Source of the DNA: Mycolicibacterium neoaurum ATCC 25795
GTDB taxonomy: Bacteria; Actinomycetota; Actinomycetes; Mycobacteriales; Mycobacteriaceae
Length of the DNA stretch: 64,000 nucleotides
Direction of reading: 5' to 3'
NCBI RefSeq assembly: GCF_000691525.1
Contig: NZ_JMDW01000011.1
Coordinates: 186,001 to 250,000 of the forward strand
Position 1 is the first letter of the stretch, and each line of letters starts with the position of its first letter. Under the pieces are notes generated by a model. It was given only the letters and a program-made list of their open reading frames with translations. It was not told the origin of the DNA and did no database searches. A program made the position numbers and the translations under genes. This document shows positions 47,134 to 56,111 of this stretch, in pieces.

Positions 47134-48249
47134 CTACAGGTCCAGCGTCAGCCGCTCACCGGGGAACCGTGCCCGCGATACACAGACCAACATATCGCCG
47201 GCCGCCCGCTGATCGTCGGTGAGAATCACATCGCGGTGCTCGACCTCGCCGGAAGTCACCCGCTGCACACAGGTCCCGCAGAAGCCCTGCTGGCATGAGT
47301 AACTGACATCGGGGCGCGTCTGCCGCAGCGCGGCCAGCGTGCTCTGATTCGCCGACACCGCAACAACTTCGCCGCTGCGCAGTGCCAACTCGAACGGCGC
47401 CCCGTCCACCACGGGCAACGGGGAGAAGCGTTCGACATGCAGTTCGGTGCCGATCGGCAACGCCAGCCCGACCATCTCCATCATCGGCGGCGGGCCGCAG
47501 GCGTAGACCGCGGTCGACACGTCCACGCCGTCGAGAAGGTCTGCAGCCGTGGGCAATCCAACGTCATCGGTACGCACCGTCACCTTGTCGCCGAAAGCGG
47601 CCAGCTCATCGAGGAACGGCAGACTATCCAGAGATCGCCCGGTATAGCGCAGCGTCCACGGCACCCCCTGCTGCTCCGCCAACCGGACCATCGGCAGGAT
47701 CGGGGTGATGCCGATGCCCCCGGCAATGAAACGCAACCGCGCGGAACGCGATCCGGAGCCGGGCAGCGGCATCAGGAAGGCGTTGCGCGGGACGCTGACC
47801 TCCAGCTCCTGACCCACCGCCAGCCGATGTATCTCCGCCGATCCCCCGAGACCGTCGGCGTTGTGCCGCACCGCGATCCGGTATTCGTCCACCCGGTCAG
47901 GATCGCCGCACAGCGAGTACTGCCTGGTCCGTCCCGACGGCAGGTACACGTCGATATGGGCCCCGGCATGCCACCCGCGCAGCGGCTCACCGTCGACGGA
48001 AGCCAGTGTCAGCGCCACCACCTCGGGATCGCGGGCGACGATATCGCGCGCGAGCACCCGCATGGTTCGGCGGTTCACCGCCGCCGGCAACTCGGGCAGA
48101 TCCTCATCGGCAGTGAGCCGCATGACCACCGAGAGGAAGTGCGGCACCGCGGCACCGGCAATGCGGATCAATCGGTCGGAGGTGGACCGATACAACCCGG
48201 GCGGCGGCTCGCCACTGTACGGTCGCAGCAGCCGCGACACTCGGCTCAT
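47134..48249 (-). CDS. Ferredoxin-NADP reductase-like oxidoreductase with C-terminal 2Fe-2S domain
   Basis: A 371-residue electron-transfer protein of the flavodoxin-reductase/2Fe-2S type. The flavin domain has RQYSLCGDP, the nucleotide domain FIAGGIGITPILPM and VYACGPPPMMEMV. The plant-type cluster ligands are in YSCQQGFCGTCVQR and MLVCVSRA. Its ATG overlaps the stop of the upstream hydrolase gene (ATGA). It may supply electrons to the nearby DesA3-like desaturase or to an oxygenase. Confidence 0.88.
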   Translation of the reverse strand: MSRVSRLLRPYSGEPPPGLYRSTSDRLIRIAGAAVPHFLSVVMRLTADEDLPELPAAVNRRTMRVLARDIVARDPEVVALTLASVDGEPLRGWHAGAHIDVYLPSGRTRQYSLCGDPDRVDEYRIAVRHNADGLGGSAEIHRLAVGQELEVSVPRNAFLMPLPGSGSRSARLRFIAGGIGITPILPMVRLAEQQGVPWTLRYTGRSLDSLPFLDELAAFGDKVTVRTDDVGLPTAADLLDGVDVSTAVYACGPPPMMEMVGLALPIGTELHVERFSPLPVVDGAPFELALRSGEVVAVSANQSTLAALRQTRPDVSYSCQQGFCGTCVQRVTSGEVEHRDVILTDDQRAAGDMLVCVSRARFPGERLTLDL

Positions 48250-49151
48250 GAAAAGGCGCGCGCTGCTGGGGAACTGGCCAGATAGGCCACGGCCTGCGCC
48301 GTGCTGCCCTCGTCGGCCGGGTTGTAGTCGCGCTTGAGCAAGGTCAGACCCGAACGCACCCAGAAGCCCAGCCCCGGGACGGCACCCGCCATGGCCGACT
48401 TACGCAATTTCCAGATGATGCGCGCATAGCCGAGATTCGGCAGCGACGGGTCGGCGCGCACGATGAACTTCAGACCGCGCAGCAATACGATCGGCAGTGC
48501 CGCGCTGACCATCAACCCGGCCGCGGCCTGCGCGATGTAGTCCATGCCGAAGTACTTGGCCACGTTGTAGGACACGTGGCGGTGTTCGACCTCTTCGGCG
48601 CCGTGCCAGCGGTAGAGATCCGACAGGATCGGATCGACGTCGAGCTCGTCCCAGTTGTTGTTCAGTGCCCAGGACCCGAGCACACCGGTGAAGTGTTCGG
48701 CCGCACTCAGCGCATGCGTGCCCGACGCAATCGCCTTGCGCCTATCGGCGGCACTGGCGCGCGCCAACCGTTGGTCGTACTGCGAGACCACCCACTCCAG
48801 CTGCACCAGGAAAGGTTCGGGATCGATCCCGTGCCGGCGCAGGTATTCGACGAGCACCTCATCGTGGGTTTTGGCGTGCACGGCCTCCTGCCCGATGAAG
48901 CCGATGATCTCCTCCCGCAGGTGATCATCGCGGACATACTCGAGCGCATCGGCCAGCAATTTGCTGAACCAGCGCTCGGCGACCGGCAACAACAGGTTGA
49001 GTGCGGTGGCCGAGTGCGAGGCGTAGGGGTCACCGGGTATCCAGTGCAGCGGAGGCGTCGACCAATCGAACTGGACATTTCGCGGACGCAACGCGATCTC
49101 ATCCGGGGCAAACGCATCGGCCGCGCTCAGGTTGGCGCGGGTTTCAGACAT
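48246..49151 (-). CDS. Metal-dependent hydrolase family protein (COG3687 type)
   Basis: A 301-residue helical protein of the PF10118 family, annotated as metal-dependent hydrolases but with ferritin-like features. Likely ligands are in GQEAVHAKTHDEVLVEYL, SAAEHFTGVLGSW and WHGAEEVEHRHVSYNV. It is translationally coupled with the reductase gene, so the pair probably forms a redox enzyme, with a di-iron active site fed by the reductase. That is inference. ATG 49151 is used; GTG 49154 is also possible. Confidence 0.82.
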   Translation of the reverse strand: MSETRANLSAADAFAPDEIALRPRNVQFDWSTPPLHWIPGDPYASHSATALNLLLPVAERWFSKLLADALEYVRDDHLREEIIGFIGQEAVHAKTHDEVLVEYLRRHGIDPEPFLVQLEWVVSQYDQRLARASAADRRKAIASGTHALSAAEHFTGVLGSWALNNNWDELDVDPILSDLYRWHGAEEVEHRHVSYNVAKYFGMDYIAQAAAGLMVSAALPIVLLRGLKFIVRADPSLPNLGYARIIWKLRKSAMAGAVPGLGFWVRSGLTLLKRDYNPADEGSTAQAVAYLASSPAARAFS

Positions 49152-49253
49152 CACACCATGCTGCCCGTTGATCTTGTAACTGAAACATCGGCGAGCAAAC
49201 GCTGCGCGTACGGGACACCGCCGGACCGTGCCTGTAGCGGCATACTCGGCGAC

Positions 49254-49763
49254 GTGGCAGCGAAACGGGACACATCACGAAACGGCCGTTCGGCATGGCT
49301 GAGCCCGGAACAGCAGCGCGCCTGGGTCGCCTTCATGCGCGTCCAGCTGCGGATGGACTACGAGATGAATCGGCAGCTGCAGGCCGATTCCGGGCTGTCG
49401 CTGTCGGACTACCACGTGCTGGTGGCACTGAGCGGTGCCGGCGAGGACGGTATGCGGGTAGGCGATCTGGCCGCCCATATCGGCTGGGAGCGCAGCCGGG
49501 TGTCCCATCAGTTGCGCCGGATGGAACAACGCGGATTGACCCGCCGTGAAACCGGCACCGAGGATGCCCGCACCACGAACGTGGTGCTGACCGCCCAGGG
49601 CCGGGCGGCCATCGAGCAGGCCGCACCCGCGCATGTCGATCTGGTGCGCCGGCTGTTCTTCGACGCGCTGCCCGCTCCCCTGCTGGCGCCGTTCACCACC
49701 GCCCTGGAACACATCCACGTCAATCTCAATCTGAACAGCTCGCTGCCGCCCACACCGCACTAG
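49254..49763 (+). CDS. MarR family transcriptional regulator
   Basis: A 169-residue dimeric winged-helix regulator: DYHVLVALSGAG, MRVGDLAAHIGWERSRVSHQ and RGLTRRETGTEDARTTNVVL are the recognition helix and wing. The GTG start is at 49254. The palindrome GGTGATTTATCACC lies four bases after its stop, ahead of the next gene, with a related copy before the SDR gene. It therefore probably controls its downstream neighbours. It is divergent from the hydrolase-reductase operon. Confidence 0.85.
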   Translation: MAAKRDTSRNGRSAWLSPEQQRAWVAFMRVQLRMDYEMNRQLQADSGLSLSDYHVLVALSGAGEDGMRVGDLAAHIGWERSRVSHQLRRMEQRGLTRRETGTEDARTTNVVLTAQGRAAIEQAAPAHVDLVRRLFFDALPAPLLAPFTTALEHIHVNLNLNSSLPPTPH

Positions 49764-49766
49764 AAT

Positions 49767-49780
49767 GGTGATTTATCACC
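49767..49780. promoter_or_regulatory. Candidate MarR operator 1
   Basis: GGTGATTTATCACC is a perfect palindrome with six-base arms and a two-base spacer. It sits in the 33-base gap between marR and the NTF2-like gene, just ahead of the ribosome binding site AGGAGG. A related sequence lies at 50168. Confidence 0.55.
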
Positions 49781-49796
49781 CAATGAGGAGGCCCCG

Positions 49797-50168
49797 ATGA
49801 GCGATACCGTCAGCGACCTGATGCAGGCAAACCTGCTCGCCGTCTTCAACGAACGCGACCCACGGGCCCGCGCCGACGCCATCGCCGCCACCTACGCCGA
49901 CGAGGTCCGCTGGACCGACGACGAGGGCGTCGTCACCGGGCATGACGCCCTCAATGACAAAGCCGCTCAACTGCAAGCGGGCCTGACCGGTATGCACTTC
50001 GCCGCGGCCGGACCGGTCCGCCAGACCCGCGGCTTCGGCCACCTGGCCTGGGAGGTGCGCCGCGACGAGGACGATGTCGCGGTGATGACCGGATTCGACG
50101 TCGCCCTGATCACCGACGGGCGCATCACCGACCTATGGACGGTGCTGACAGGACCACCCACGGAATAG
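49797..50168 (+). CDS. NTF2-like / SnoaL-fold protein
   Basis: A 123-residue cone-fold protein: SDLMQANLLAVFNERDPRAR, IAATYADEVRWTDDEGVVTG and VALITDGRITDLWTVL fit polyketide-cyclase/isomerase-like proteins. Such proteins bind small hydrophobic ligands and may act as isomerases or hydrolases. ATG 49797 has the strong ribosome binding site AGGAGG. The MarR-type palindrome is just upstream and the SDR gene follows 55 bases later, so the three genes probably form one regulated unit. Confidence 0.82.
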   Translation: MSDTVSDLMQANLLAVFNERDPRARADAIAATYADEVRWTDDEGVVTGHDALNDKAAQLQAGLTGMHFAAAGPVRQTRGFGHLAWEVRRDEDDVAVMTGFDVALITDGRITDLWTVLTGPPTE

Positions 50169-50181
50169 GTGACACATCACG
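50168..50181. promoter_or_regulatory. Candidate MarR operator 2
   Basis: GGTGACACATCACG matches the palindrome at 49767 in 10 of 14 positions and keeps the GTGA/TCAC half-sites. It lies 43 bases before the SDR start. Two similar sites in front of two genes next to a marR gene support a shared regulator. Confidence 0.5.
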
Positions 50182-50223
50182 TAACGTTCCAGTCGTCGTA
50201 GCACTTCGACGAAAGGAACGATC

Positions 50224-50973
50224 ATGGGACAGCTCGACGGCAAGACAGCACTGGTGACCGGCGGGACCTCCGGCATCGGCCTGGCCGGTGCCAAGCGATT
50301 CGCCGCCGAGGGCGCCGAGGTCTTCATCACCGGACGCGACCGCTCCCGCCTCGACGAGGCCGTCGCCGCCATCGGCCCGCGCGCCCACGCGGTGCAGGGT
50401 GATATCAGCAAGATCGCTGACCTGGACGTTGTCGCCGACGCCATCACCGCGGCCGGACGCGGATTGGACGTTCTCTACGCCAACGCCGGTGGTGGTGACT
50501 TTGCGACACTGGCCGAGGTGACCGAACAGCACTACCGCGACAACTTCGATCGCAACGTCGCCGGCACCGTGTTCACCGTCCAGAAGATGCTCGCCTTGCT
50601 CAACGACGGCGCATCGGTCATCCTGACCGGATCGACCGCCGCCACCGAGGCCACCCCGAGCTTCGGCCTCTACGCGGCGTCCAAGGCGGCCATCCGCTCA
50701 CTGGGCCGCACCTGGGCCGCCGAACTGGCCGACCGCAACATCCGGGTCAACACCATCGTCCCCGGCCCCATCGAGACGCCCGGACTGACCGGATTGGCCG
50801 GCGACGCCGAGCAGGAGAAGGCGCTGCTGGACGGTCTGGCTGCCGGTGTGGTGCTGCACCGCCTCGGCCATGTCGACGAAATCGCTTCGGCGGTGCTGTT
50901 TTTGGCCTCGGAGCAGAGCAGCTATATGACCGGCGCCGAACTGGCGGTGCACGGCGGGAAGCTGCAGATTTGA
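50224..50973 (+). CDS. Short-chain dehydrogenase/reductase (SDR)
   Basis: A 249-residue classical SDR. The cofactor motif is TGGTSGIG at residues 13-20, followed by NAG (YANAGGG), the catalytic Ser in LTGSTAA and the YAASK motif. The product resembles glucose/3-oxoacyl-type reductases, and the arginine in ITGRDRS suggests NADP. ATG 50224 has GAAAGGA upstream. The MarR-type site at 50168 precedes it. Confidence 0.92.
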   Translation: MGQLDGKTALVTGGTSGIGLAGAKRFAAEGAEVFITGRDRSRLDEAVAAIGPRAHAVQGDISKIADLDVVADAITAAGRGLDVLYANAGGGDFATLAEVTEQHYRDNFDRNVAGTVFTVQKMLALLNDGASVILTGSTAATEATPSFGLYAASKAAIRSLGRTWAAELADRNIRVNTIVPGPIETPGLTGLAGDAEQEKALLDGLAAGVVLHRLGHVDEIASAVLFLASEQSSYMTGAELAVHGGKLQI

Positions 50974-50974
50974 G

Positions 50975-52405
50975 TCACCAGTCGGCCTTGGCGTAATCCT
51001 TGAGGAAGCAGCCGTAGAGGTCCTCGCCGGCCTCGCCCCGCACGATCGGATCATAGACCCGGGCTGCACCGTCGACCAGGTCGAGCGGGGCGTGGAAGCC
51101 CTCCTCGGCCAGCCGGAGCTTGGTCGGATGCGGGCGCTCGTCGGTGATCCAGCCGGTATCGACCGCGGTCATCAGGATGCCGTCGGTCTCCAGCATCTCG
51201 GCGGCGCTGGTGCGGGTGAGCATGTTCAGCGCGGCCTTGGCCATATTGGTGTGCGGGTGGCCCGGTCCCTTGTACTTGCGGCCGAACTGACCCTCCATCG
51301 CCGAGACGTTGACGACGTACTTGCGCCGCGCCGCGGCCGCTGCCATCGCCGGACGCAACCGGCTGACCAGGATGAACGGTGCGGTCTGGTTACACAGCTG
51401 CACCTCGAGCAATTCCATCGCGTCGATCTCGTCGACATGCTGGGTCCAGCTGTTCACCGACGCGGTATCCGGCAGCAGTCCGCCGGCGTCGATGGCGGTG
51501 CCCGCCGCGATGCGCTCCGGGGAGGCGCTGCGGGCGGCCAGCGCCAGCTGGGTGAGGGCATGGGGGGTCTGGTGCTCGCCCAGGCTGCCGGTCAGGGCGG
51601 CCGGGTGCGCGTCGCTGACCCGGTCGAAGGAGATGACGTCGACCAGCTTCGAGACCAGTTCCGGCGGCGGGGTGCGCTCGGCCTCGACCAGCGCCGAGTA
51701 CGAACCCGGCGACCGGCGCACGGTCTGGGCGGCATTGTTGATAAGGATGTCCAGCGGCCCGGCGGCGGCGACGGTATCGGCCAGTGCGACGACCTGGGCC
51801 GGATCACGCAGGTCGATACCGATGACCCGCAGCCGGTGCAGCCAGTCCGCGCTGTCCTCCATTGCCGCGAAACGGCGGACCGCATCGTTGGGGAAGCGGG
51901 TGGTGATGGTGGTGTGCGCCCCGTCGCGGAGCAGCCGCAGCGCGATGTACATGCCGATCTTGGCGCGCCCGCCGGTGAGCAGTGCCCGCCGCCCCGTCAG
52001 ATCGGTGCGGGCATCGCGCTTGGCGTGGTTGAACGCCGCGCAGTCGGGGCAGAGCTGGTGGTAGAAGGCGTCGACGACGGTGTGATGCTTCTTGCAGACG
52101 TAGCAGGCGCGCGATTTCAGCAGCGTGCCGGCGGTGGCCCCCTTCGCGCCGGAGACCAGCGGCAGGCCGGCGGTCTCGTCGTCGATGCGCCCGGGCGCGC
52201 CGGTGGCCGTGGCGGCGATGACGGCGCGATCGGCGGCGGCCACCTCATCGCGCTTGGCGGCCCGGCGGGCCTTGCGCACCGATTTGAAGATCCCGGCGGT
52301 GGCGCGGCGCACGGCCACGGCGTCGGGGTGCTCAGGGGGTAATCCCTCGACGTCGGCGAGCACCTGCAGGCAGGTGGCCAGCTTGTCGGGGTCGATCGCG
52401 TTCAC
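50975..52405 (-). CDS. Atypical SDR with N-terminal zinc-ribbon-like motif and no catalytic tyrosine
   Basis: A 476-residue protein. Residues 1-100 are helical and basic. A Cys cluster CYVC-x14-CPDC at about 112-133 looks like a zinc ribbon. A Rossmann domain follows with LLTGGRAKIGMYIAL and LINNAAQTVRR. The usual YxxxK is replaced by TNMAK in GHPHTNMAKAALNM, so the catalytic tyrosine is a threonine, and VNVSAMEGQFG precedes it. Either the active site differs or the protein binds cofactor without classical SDR catalysis. It starts at GTG 52405 and converges on the classical SDR gene. Confidence 0.82.
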   Translation of the reverse strand: MNAIDPDKLATCLQVLADVEGLPPEHPDAVAVRRATAGIFKSVRKARRAAKRDEVAAADRAVIAATATGAPGRIDDETAGLPLVSGAKGATAGTLLKSRACYVCKKHHTVVDAFYHQLCPDCAAFNHAKRDARTDLTGRRALLTGGRAKIGMYIALRLLRDGAHTTITTRFPNDAVRRFAAMEDSADWLHRLRVIGIDLRDPAQVVALADTVAAAGPLDILINNAAQTVRRSPGSYSALVEAERTPPPELVSKLVDVISFDRVSDAHPAALTGSLGEHQTPHALTQLALAARSASPERIAAGTAIDAGGLLPDTASVNSWTQHVDEIDAMELLEVQLCNQTAPFILVSRLRPAMAAAAARRKYVVNVSAMEGQFGRKYKGPGHPHTNMAKAALNMLTRTSAAEMLETDGILMTAVDTGWITDERPHPTKLRLAEEGFHAPLDLVDGAARVYDPIVRGEAGEDLYGCFLKDYAKADW

Positions 52406-52445
52406 CGAGGTAGCGTACGGGCTCGGCCCTGCTGAGCGGGAATCG

Positions 52446-55283
52446 TCAGACGCTGATGCCGCTGTCGGCCAGCCGGCGACGGGAGGCCTCCGACCGGATG
52501 ATCTTGGGCCACCAGAACCAGCGGCCCAGCAGCGCGGCCACCGCGGGCGTCATGAACGAGCGCACCACCAGGGTGTCGAACAGCAATCCCAACGCGATCG
52601 TCGTGCCGACCTGGGCCATCACCGTCAGGTCGCTGAATGCGAACGAGGCCATGGTGAACGCGAACACCAGCCCCGCCGAGGTGACCACCGAACCGGTACC
52701 CGCCATCGCGCGGATGATGCCGGTCTTCAGACCACCGTGCAGTTCCTCCTTGAACCGGCTCACCAACAGCAGGTTGTAATCCGAGCCGACGGCCAGCAGC
52801 AGGATCACCGACATCGGCAGAACCATCCAGTGCAGTTCGAGCCCGAGCAGGTGCTGCCACAGCAGCACCGACATCCCGAAGGATGCCCCGAGGGACAACA
52901 GCACCGTGCCGACGATGACGGCCGCCGCCACCAGGCTGCGGGTGATCAGCAGCATGATCACGAAAATCAGTGCAGACGCCGCGATTCCGGCGATCACCAG
53001 ATCCCACTGGGCACCGTCGTGCATGTCCTTGTAGGTGGCCGCGGTCCCGGCAAGGAACACCTTCGAACCCTCCAGCGGCGTGCCCTTGATGGCCTCACGC
53101 GCGGCCTGTTTGATCGGGTCGACGTGCGCGATGCCCTCCGGGGTGGCCGGGTCGCCATCGTGACTGATGATGAACCGCACCGACTTTCCGTCCGGTGAGA
53201 TGAAGTTGTCCATCCCGCGCTTGAAGTCCTCGTTGTCGAAGGCCTCCGGCGGAAGGTAGAACGTGTCGTCGTTGCGGGCATCGTCGAACGCCTCCCCCAT
53301 GGCGCTCGAGTTCTCCTGCATGGCCGAACCCTGGTCCTGCATACCCTTCTGGGTCTGATACATCAGCAGCATCGATTCGCGAGTGCTCTTCAGCACCTCG
53401 ATGTTCTGCGGCATGATCTCGACCAACTGCGGCATCAGGGTGTCCAGATGCTGGAGGTCCGGGAGCACGGTCTCGATATCGGTTGTCAGCACGTCGATTC
53501 CGTCGAGCGTGTCGAACACCGAGCGCAGCGCATAGCAGGCCGGGATGTCGTAACAGTGCGGCTCCCAGTAGAAGTAATTGCGCAACGGACGCATGAAATC
53601 GTCGAAATTGGCGATGTAGTCGCGCAGATCGGCCGTATCGGCGGTCAGGTTCTCGGTCTTCTCGACCATCGAATGGGTGACATCGGCCATCTGTTGGGTG
53701 ACGGCCGCCATCTGCTCCATCGTCTCGATACTGGTCTGCATATCGTCGGCCTGGCGCAGCATGTCCGCGAACTGGTCCTCGCGGTACTTCTCGTTCATGG
53801 TCTGGGTGGCGCCCTGCTGGCTGAGCATGAACGGGATCGTGGTGTGCTCGATCGGTTTTCCGTTGGGCCGGGTGATGGTCTGGACCCGCGCGACACCGGG
53901 CACGGCCAGGATCGACTTGGCGATCTTGTTGATGACCAGGAAGTCCGCCGGGTTGCGAAGGTCCCGGTCGCTTTCCACCATCAGCAGTTCGGGGTTCATC
54001 CGGGCGGCGCTGAAATGCCGCTCAGCGGCGGCATATCCGACGTTGGCCGTCAGATCGGCGGGCAGGTAGCGACGGGCATCGTAATTGGTCTTGTAACCGG
54101 GCAGGGTGACCAGGCCGATCAGCGCCAGCGCCAGCGTCGCCACCAACACCGGTCCCGGCCAGCGCACCACCGTCACCCCGATGCGTCGCCAGCCCCGCGA
54201 CCGGATGGCCCGCTTGGGTTCGAAGCGCCCGAACCGGCTGCCGATGGTGATGACCGCGGGCCCCAGCGTCAACGCGGCGAGAACCGCCACCAGGGTGCCG
54301 ATCGCGCAGGGCACACCCATGGTCTGGAAGTAGGGCAACCGGGTGAACGACAGGCACAGCATGGCCCCGGCAATGGTCAGCCCGGAGCCCAGCACCACAT
54401 GCGCGGTCCCGCCGAACATGCTGTAGTACGCCGACTCTCGATCCTCACCCGCGCCGCGCGCCTCCTGATAGCGCCCGACGGCGAAGATCGCGTAGTCGGT
54501 GCCTGCGGCGATGACCATCAGCGTCAACAGGTTCACCGCGAAGGTCGACAGCCCGATGAGCCCGGAGTTCGCCAGGAAGGCGACGATGCCGCGGGCGGCG
54601 CCGAGCTCGACGAACACCATCAGCAGGATGAGGATGGTGGTGCCGATGGACCGGTACACGATCAGCAGCATCGCCAGGATGACCCCGAGGGTGATCATCG
54701 TGACCAGGAAGATGCTCTTGTCCCCGGCATGGTGCTGATCCGAGATCAGCGGTGCGCCACCGGTGACGAATACGTGCAAACCCGGCGGCGGCGGATTCTG
54801 CGCGACGATATCGCGGACCGCGGCCACCGACTCGTTGGCCAGCGTCTGGCCCTGGTTGCCGTGCAGGTAGAGCTGAACATAGGCGGACTTGCCGTCGGCG
54901 CTCTGCGCACCCGCCGCGGTCAGGGTGTCACCCCAGAAGTCGGCCACGTGCTGGATGTGGGCCGGGTCGGACTCGAACCTGTCGATCAGGCCGTCGTAGT
55001 AGCGGTGCGCCTCGTCACCGAGGGGCTCGTCACCCTCCAGCACCACCATGGCGTTGGAATCGGAGTCGAACTCCTCGAAGTTGGCGCCGATGCGCTTCAT
55101 CGCGATCATCGACGGCGCATCCTGGGCGCTCAGGCCGACGGTGTTGGCCTCGCCGACCTCTTCCAGGGACGGAACCAACACATTGGTGGCCACCACTATG
55201 GCGAGCCAGGCCAGCACGATCGGCACGGCGAGCGTGCGGATCAGCTGGGCAATTCTCGATCGCTGGCCATTGCTGGCATTCAT
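52446..55283 (-). CDS. MmpL family RND transporter
   Basis: A 945-residue membrane protein of the MmpL4/MmpL5 type. Two RND repeats each have a large external loop and five following membrane segments. The conserved Asp-Tyr pairs of the proton path are in [14 protein letters not shown] (N-half) and [14 protein letters not shown] (C-half). The second loop is helical and Met/Gln-rich ([16 protein letters not shown]), the coiled-coil insertion seen in MmpL4/5. It likely exports a lipid or siderophore. No mmpS gene adjoins it. Confidence 0.93.
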   Translation of the reverse strand: MNASNGQRSRIAQLIRTLAVPIVLAWLAIVVATNVLVPSLEEVGEANTVGLSAQDAPSMIAMKRIGANFEEFDSDSNAMVVLEGDEPLGDEAHRYYDGLIDRFESDPAHIQHVADFWGDTLTAAGAQSADGKSAYVQLYLHGNQGQTLANESVAAVRDIVAQNPPPPGLHVFVTGGAPLISDQHHAGDKSIFLVTMITLGVILAMLLIVYRSIGTTILILLMVFVELGAARGIVAFLANSGLIGLSTFAVNLLTLMVIAAGTDYAIFAVGRYQEARGAGEDRESAYYSMFGGTAHVVLGSGLTIAGAMLCLSFTRLPYFQTMGVPCAIGTLVAVLAALTLGPAVITIGSRFGRFEPKRAIRSRGWRRIGVTVVRWPGPVLVATLALALIGLVTLPGYKTNYDARRYLPADLTANVGYAAAERHFSAARMNPELLMVESDRDLRNPADFLVINKIAKSILAVPGVARVQTITRPNGKPIEHTTIPFMLSQQGATQTMNEKYREDQFADMLRQADDMQTSIETMEQMAAVTQQMADVTHSMVEKTENLTADTADLRDYIANFDDFMRPLRNYFYWEPHCYDIPACYALRSVFDTLDGIDVLTTDIETVLPDLQHLDTLMPQLVEIMPQNIEVLKSTRESMLLMYQTQKGMQDQGSAMQENSSAMGEAFDDARNDDTFYLPPEAFDNEDFKRGMDNFISPDGKSVRFIISHDGDPATPEGIAHVDPIKQAAREAIKGTPLEGSKVFLAGTAATYKDMHDGAQWDLVIAGIAASALIFVIMLLITRSLVAAAVIVGTVLLSLGASFGMSVLLWQHLLGLELHWMVLPMSVILLLAVGSDYNLLLVSRFKEELHGGLKTGIIRAMAGTGSVVTSAGLVFAFTMASFAFSDLTVMAQVGTTIALGLLFDTLVVRSFMTPAVAALLGRWFWWPKIIRSEASRRRLADSGISV

Positions 55284-55385
55284 CCGATGGCCCCGTCACT
55301 GTTACAGAATCGCTACTGCGCGTAACTTACGTAGTCCGTTTAACCATGACAACTCGTAGAGCGAACTGACAGCAAACTCACAGCT

Positions 55386-56084
55386 TCATTCGAAGAGCTC
55401 GTCGAGTGCGCGATGCTCCAATCCCACCCAGCGTCGGACGTCCTCGCGGACGGCGTCGACCTCCTCCGGCGAGAGATGGTGCGCGCCGTCCTCGGGTGTG
55501 ATCCGGCACAGATCCATCGGTCCGCCGATACTCGGCGAGGACGCATCCAGCGCGTCGAGCACCCGCAGGGCGGCCACCATGCCGTACTCGATATCGCGTT
55601 CGGGCATCCGGAAATGCGACAGCAGGGCGTGCGCCTGCTGCGCCATCGCCGCGCCGCTGCCGATCGCCTGGAATCCGGTCTCCTCGTGGTGGCCGATCAA
55701 CGCGTGCGGGTCGAGGTCGACGATGAACGGCCGGTCACCCACGTAGCCGGCGGCCAGCAGATAACTGGCCGGCGTGCCCGCGCTGTCCTCGCCGGGCACA
55801 TCGGTGATGAAGTTGTCGTAGTGGTGGGTCAGGATCGGCTTGACCCGGGCCTGGATCGCGTGCCCGATCTCCTTGGCCTCGACGATCGCGTCGGCCTCGT
55901 CGTGGAAAACCTGTTCGACGTCGTAGAGCACCGCACGCGACCCACTGCCACCCCACGCCGCGCTGTCCCCGAGCGGGTGCAGCTTCTGCGCCGGGTAGGT
56001 CAGTCCCCGCCCCGGATCGGTGATCTGGGAATCCGAGCCCAACACAATCCCGTTGGCGCACCGCACGGCAAGAACGACGGTCAT
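55386..56084 (-). CDS. Stand-alone proteasome-beta-like Ntn hydrolase
   Basis: A 232-residue protein of the proteasome/HslV superfamily without a propeptide. After removal of Met1, Thr becomes residue 1 (TVVLAVRCANG), Asp falls at 17 in GSDSQITD and Lys at 33 in AQKLHPLG, the exact catalytic triad positions of proteasome beta subunits. A later GSGAAMAQQAH fits the conserved Ser/Gly turn. It is not the canonical PrcB, which has a propeptide and lies beside prcA and pup. The likely peptidase activity, partner and oligomer are unknown. Divergent to the LigD-type polymerase gene. Confidence 0.82.
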   Translation of the reverse strand: MTVVLAVRCANGIVLGSDSQITDPGRGLTYPAQKLHPLGDSAAWGGSGSRAVLYDVEQVFHDEADAIVEAKEIGHAIQARVKPILTHHYDNFITDVPGEDSAGTPASYLLAAGYVGDRPFIVDLDPHALIGHHEETGFQAIGSGAAMAQQAHALLSHFRMPERDIEYGMVAALRVLDALDASSPSIGGPMDLCRITPEDGAHHLSPEEVDAVREDVRRWVGLEHRALDELFE

Positions 56085-56111
56085 GACCCGATCCTATGGT
56101 GGAGTGGAGAG

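Noticed and set aside
55386..56084. Identification as the canonical proteasome beta subunit PrcB
   Set aside because: There is no propeptide and no prcA, pup or mpa next to it, and the sequence beyond the triad differs.
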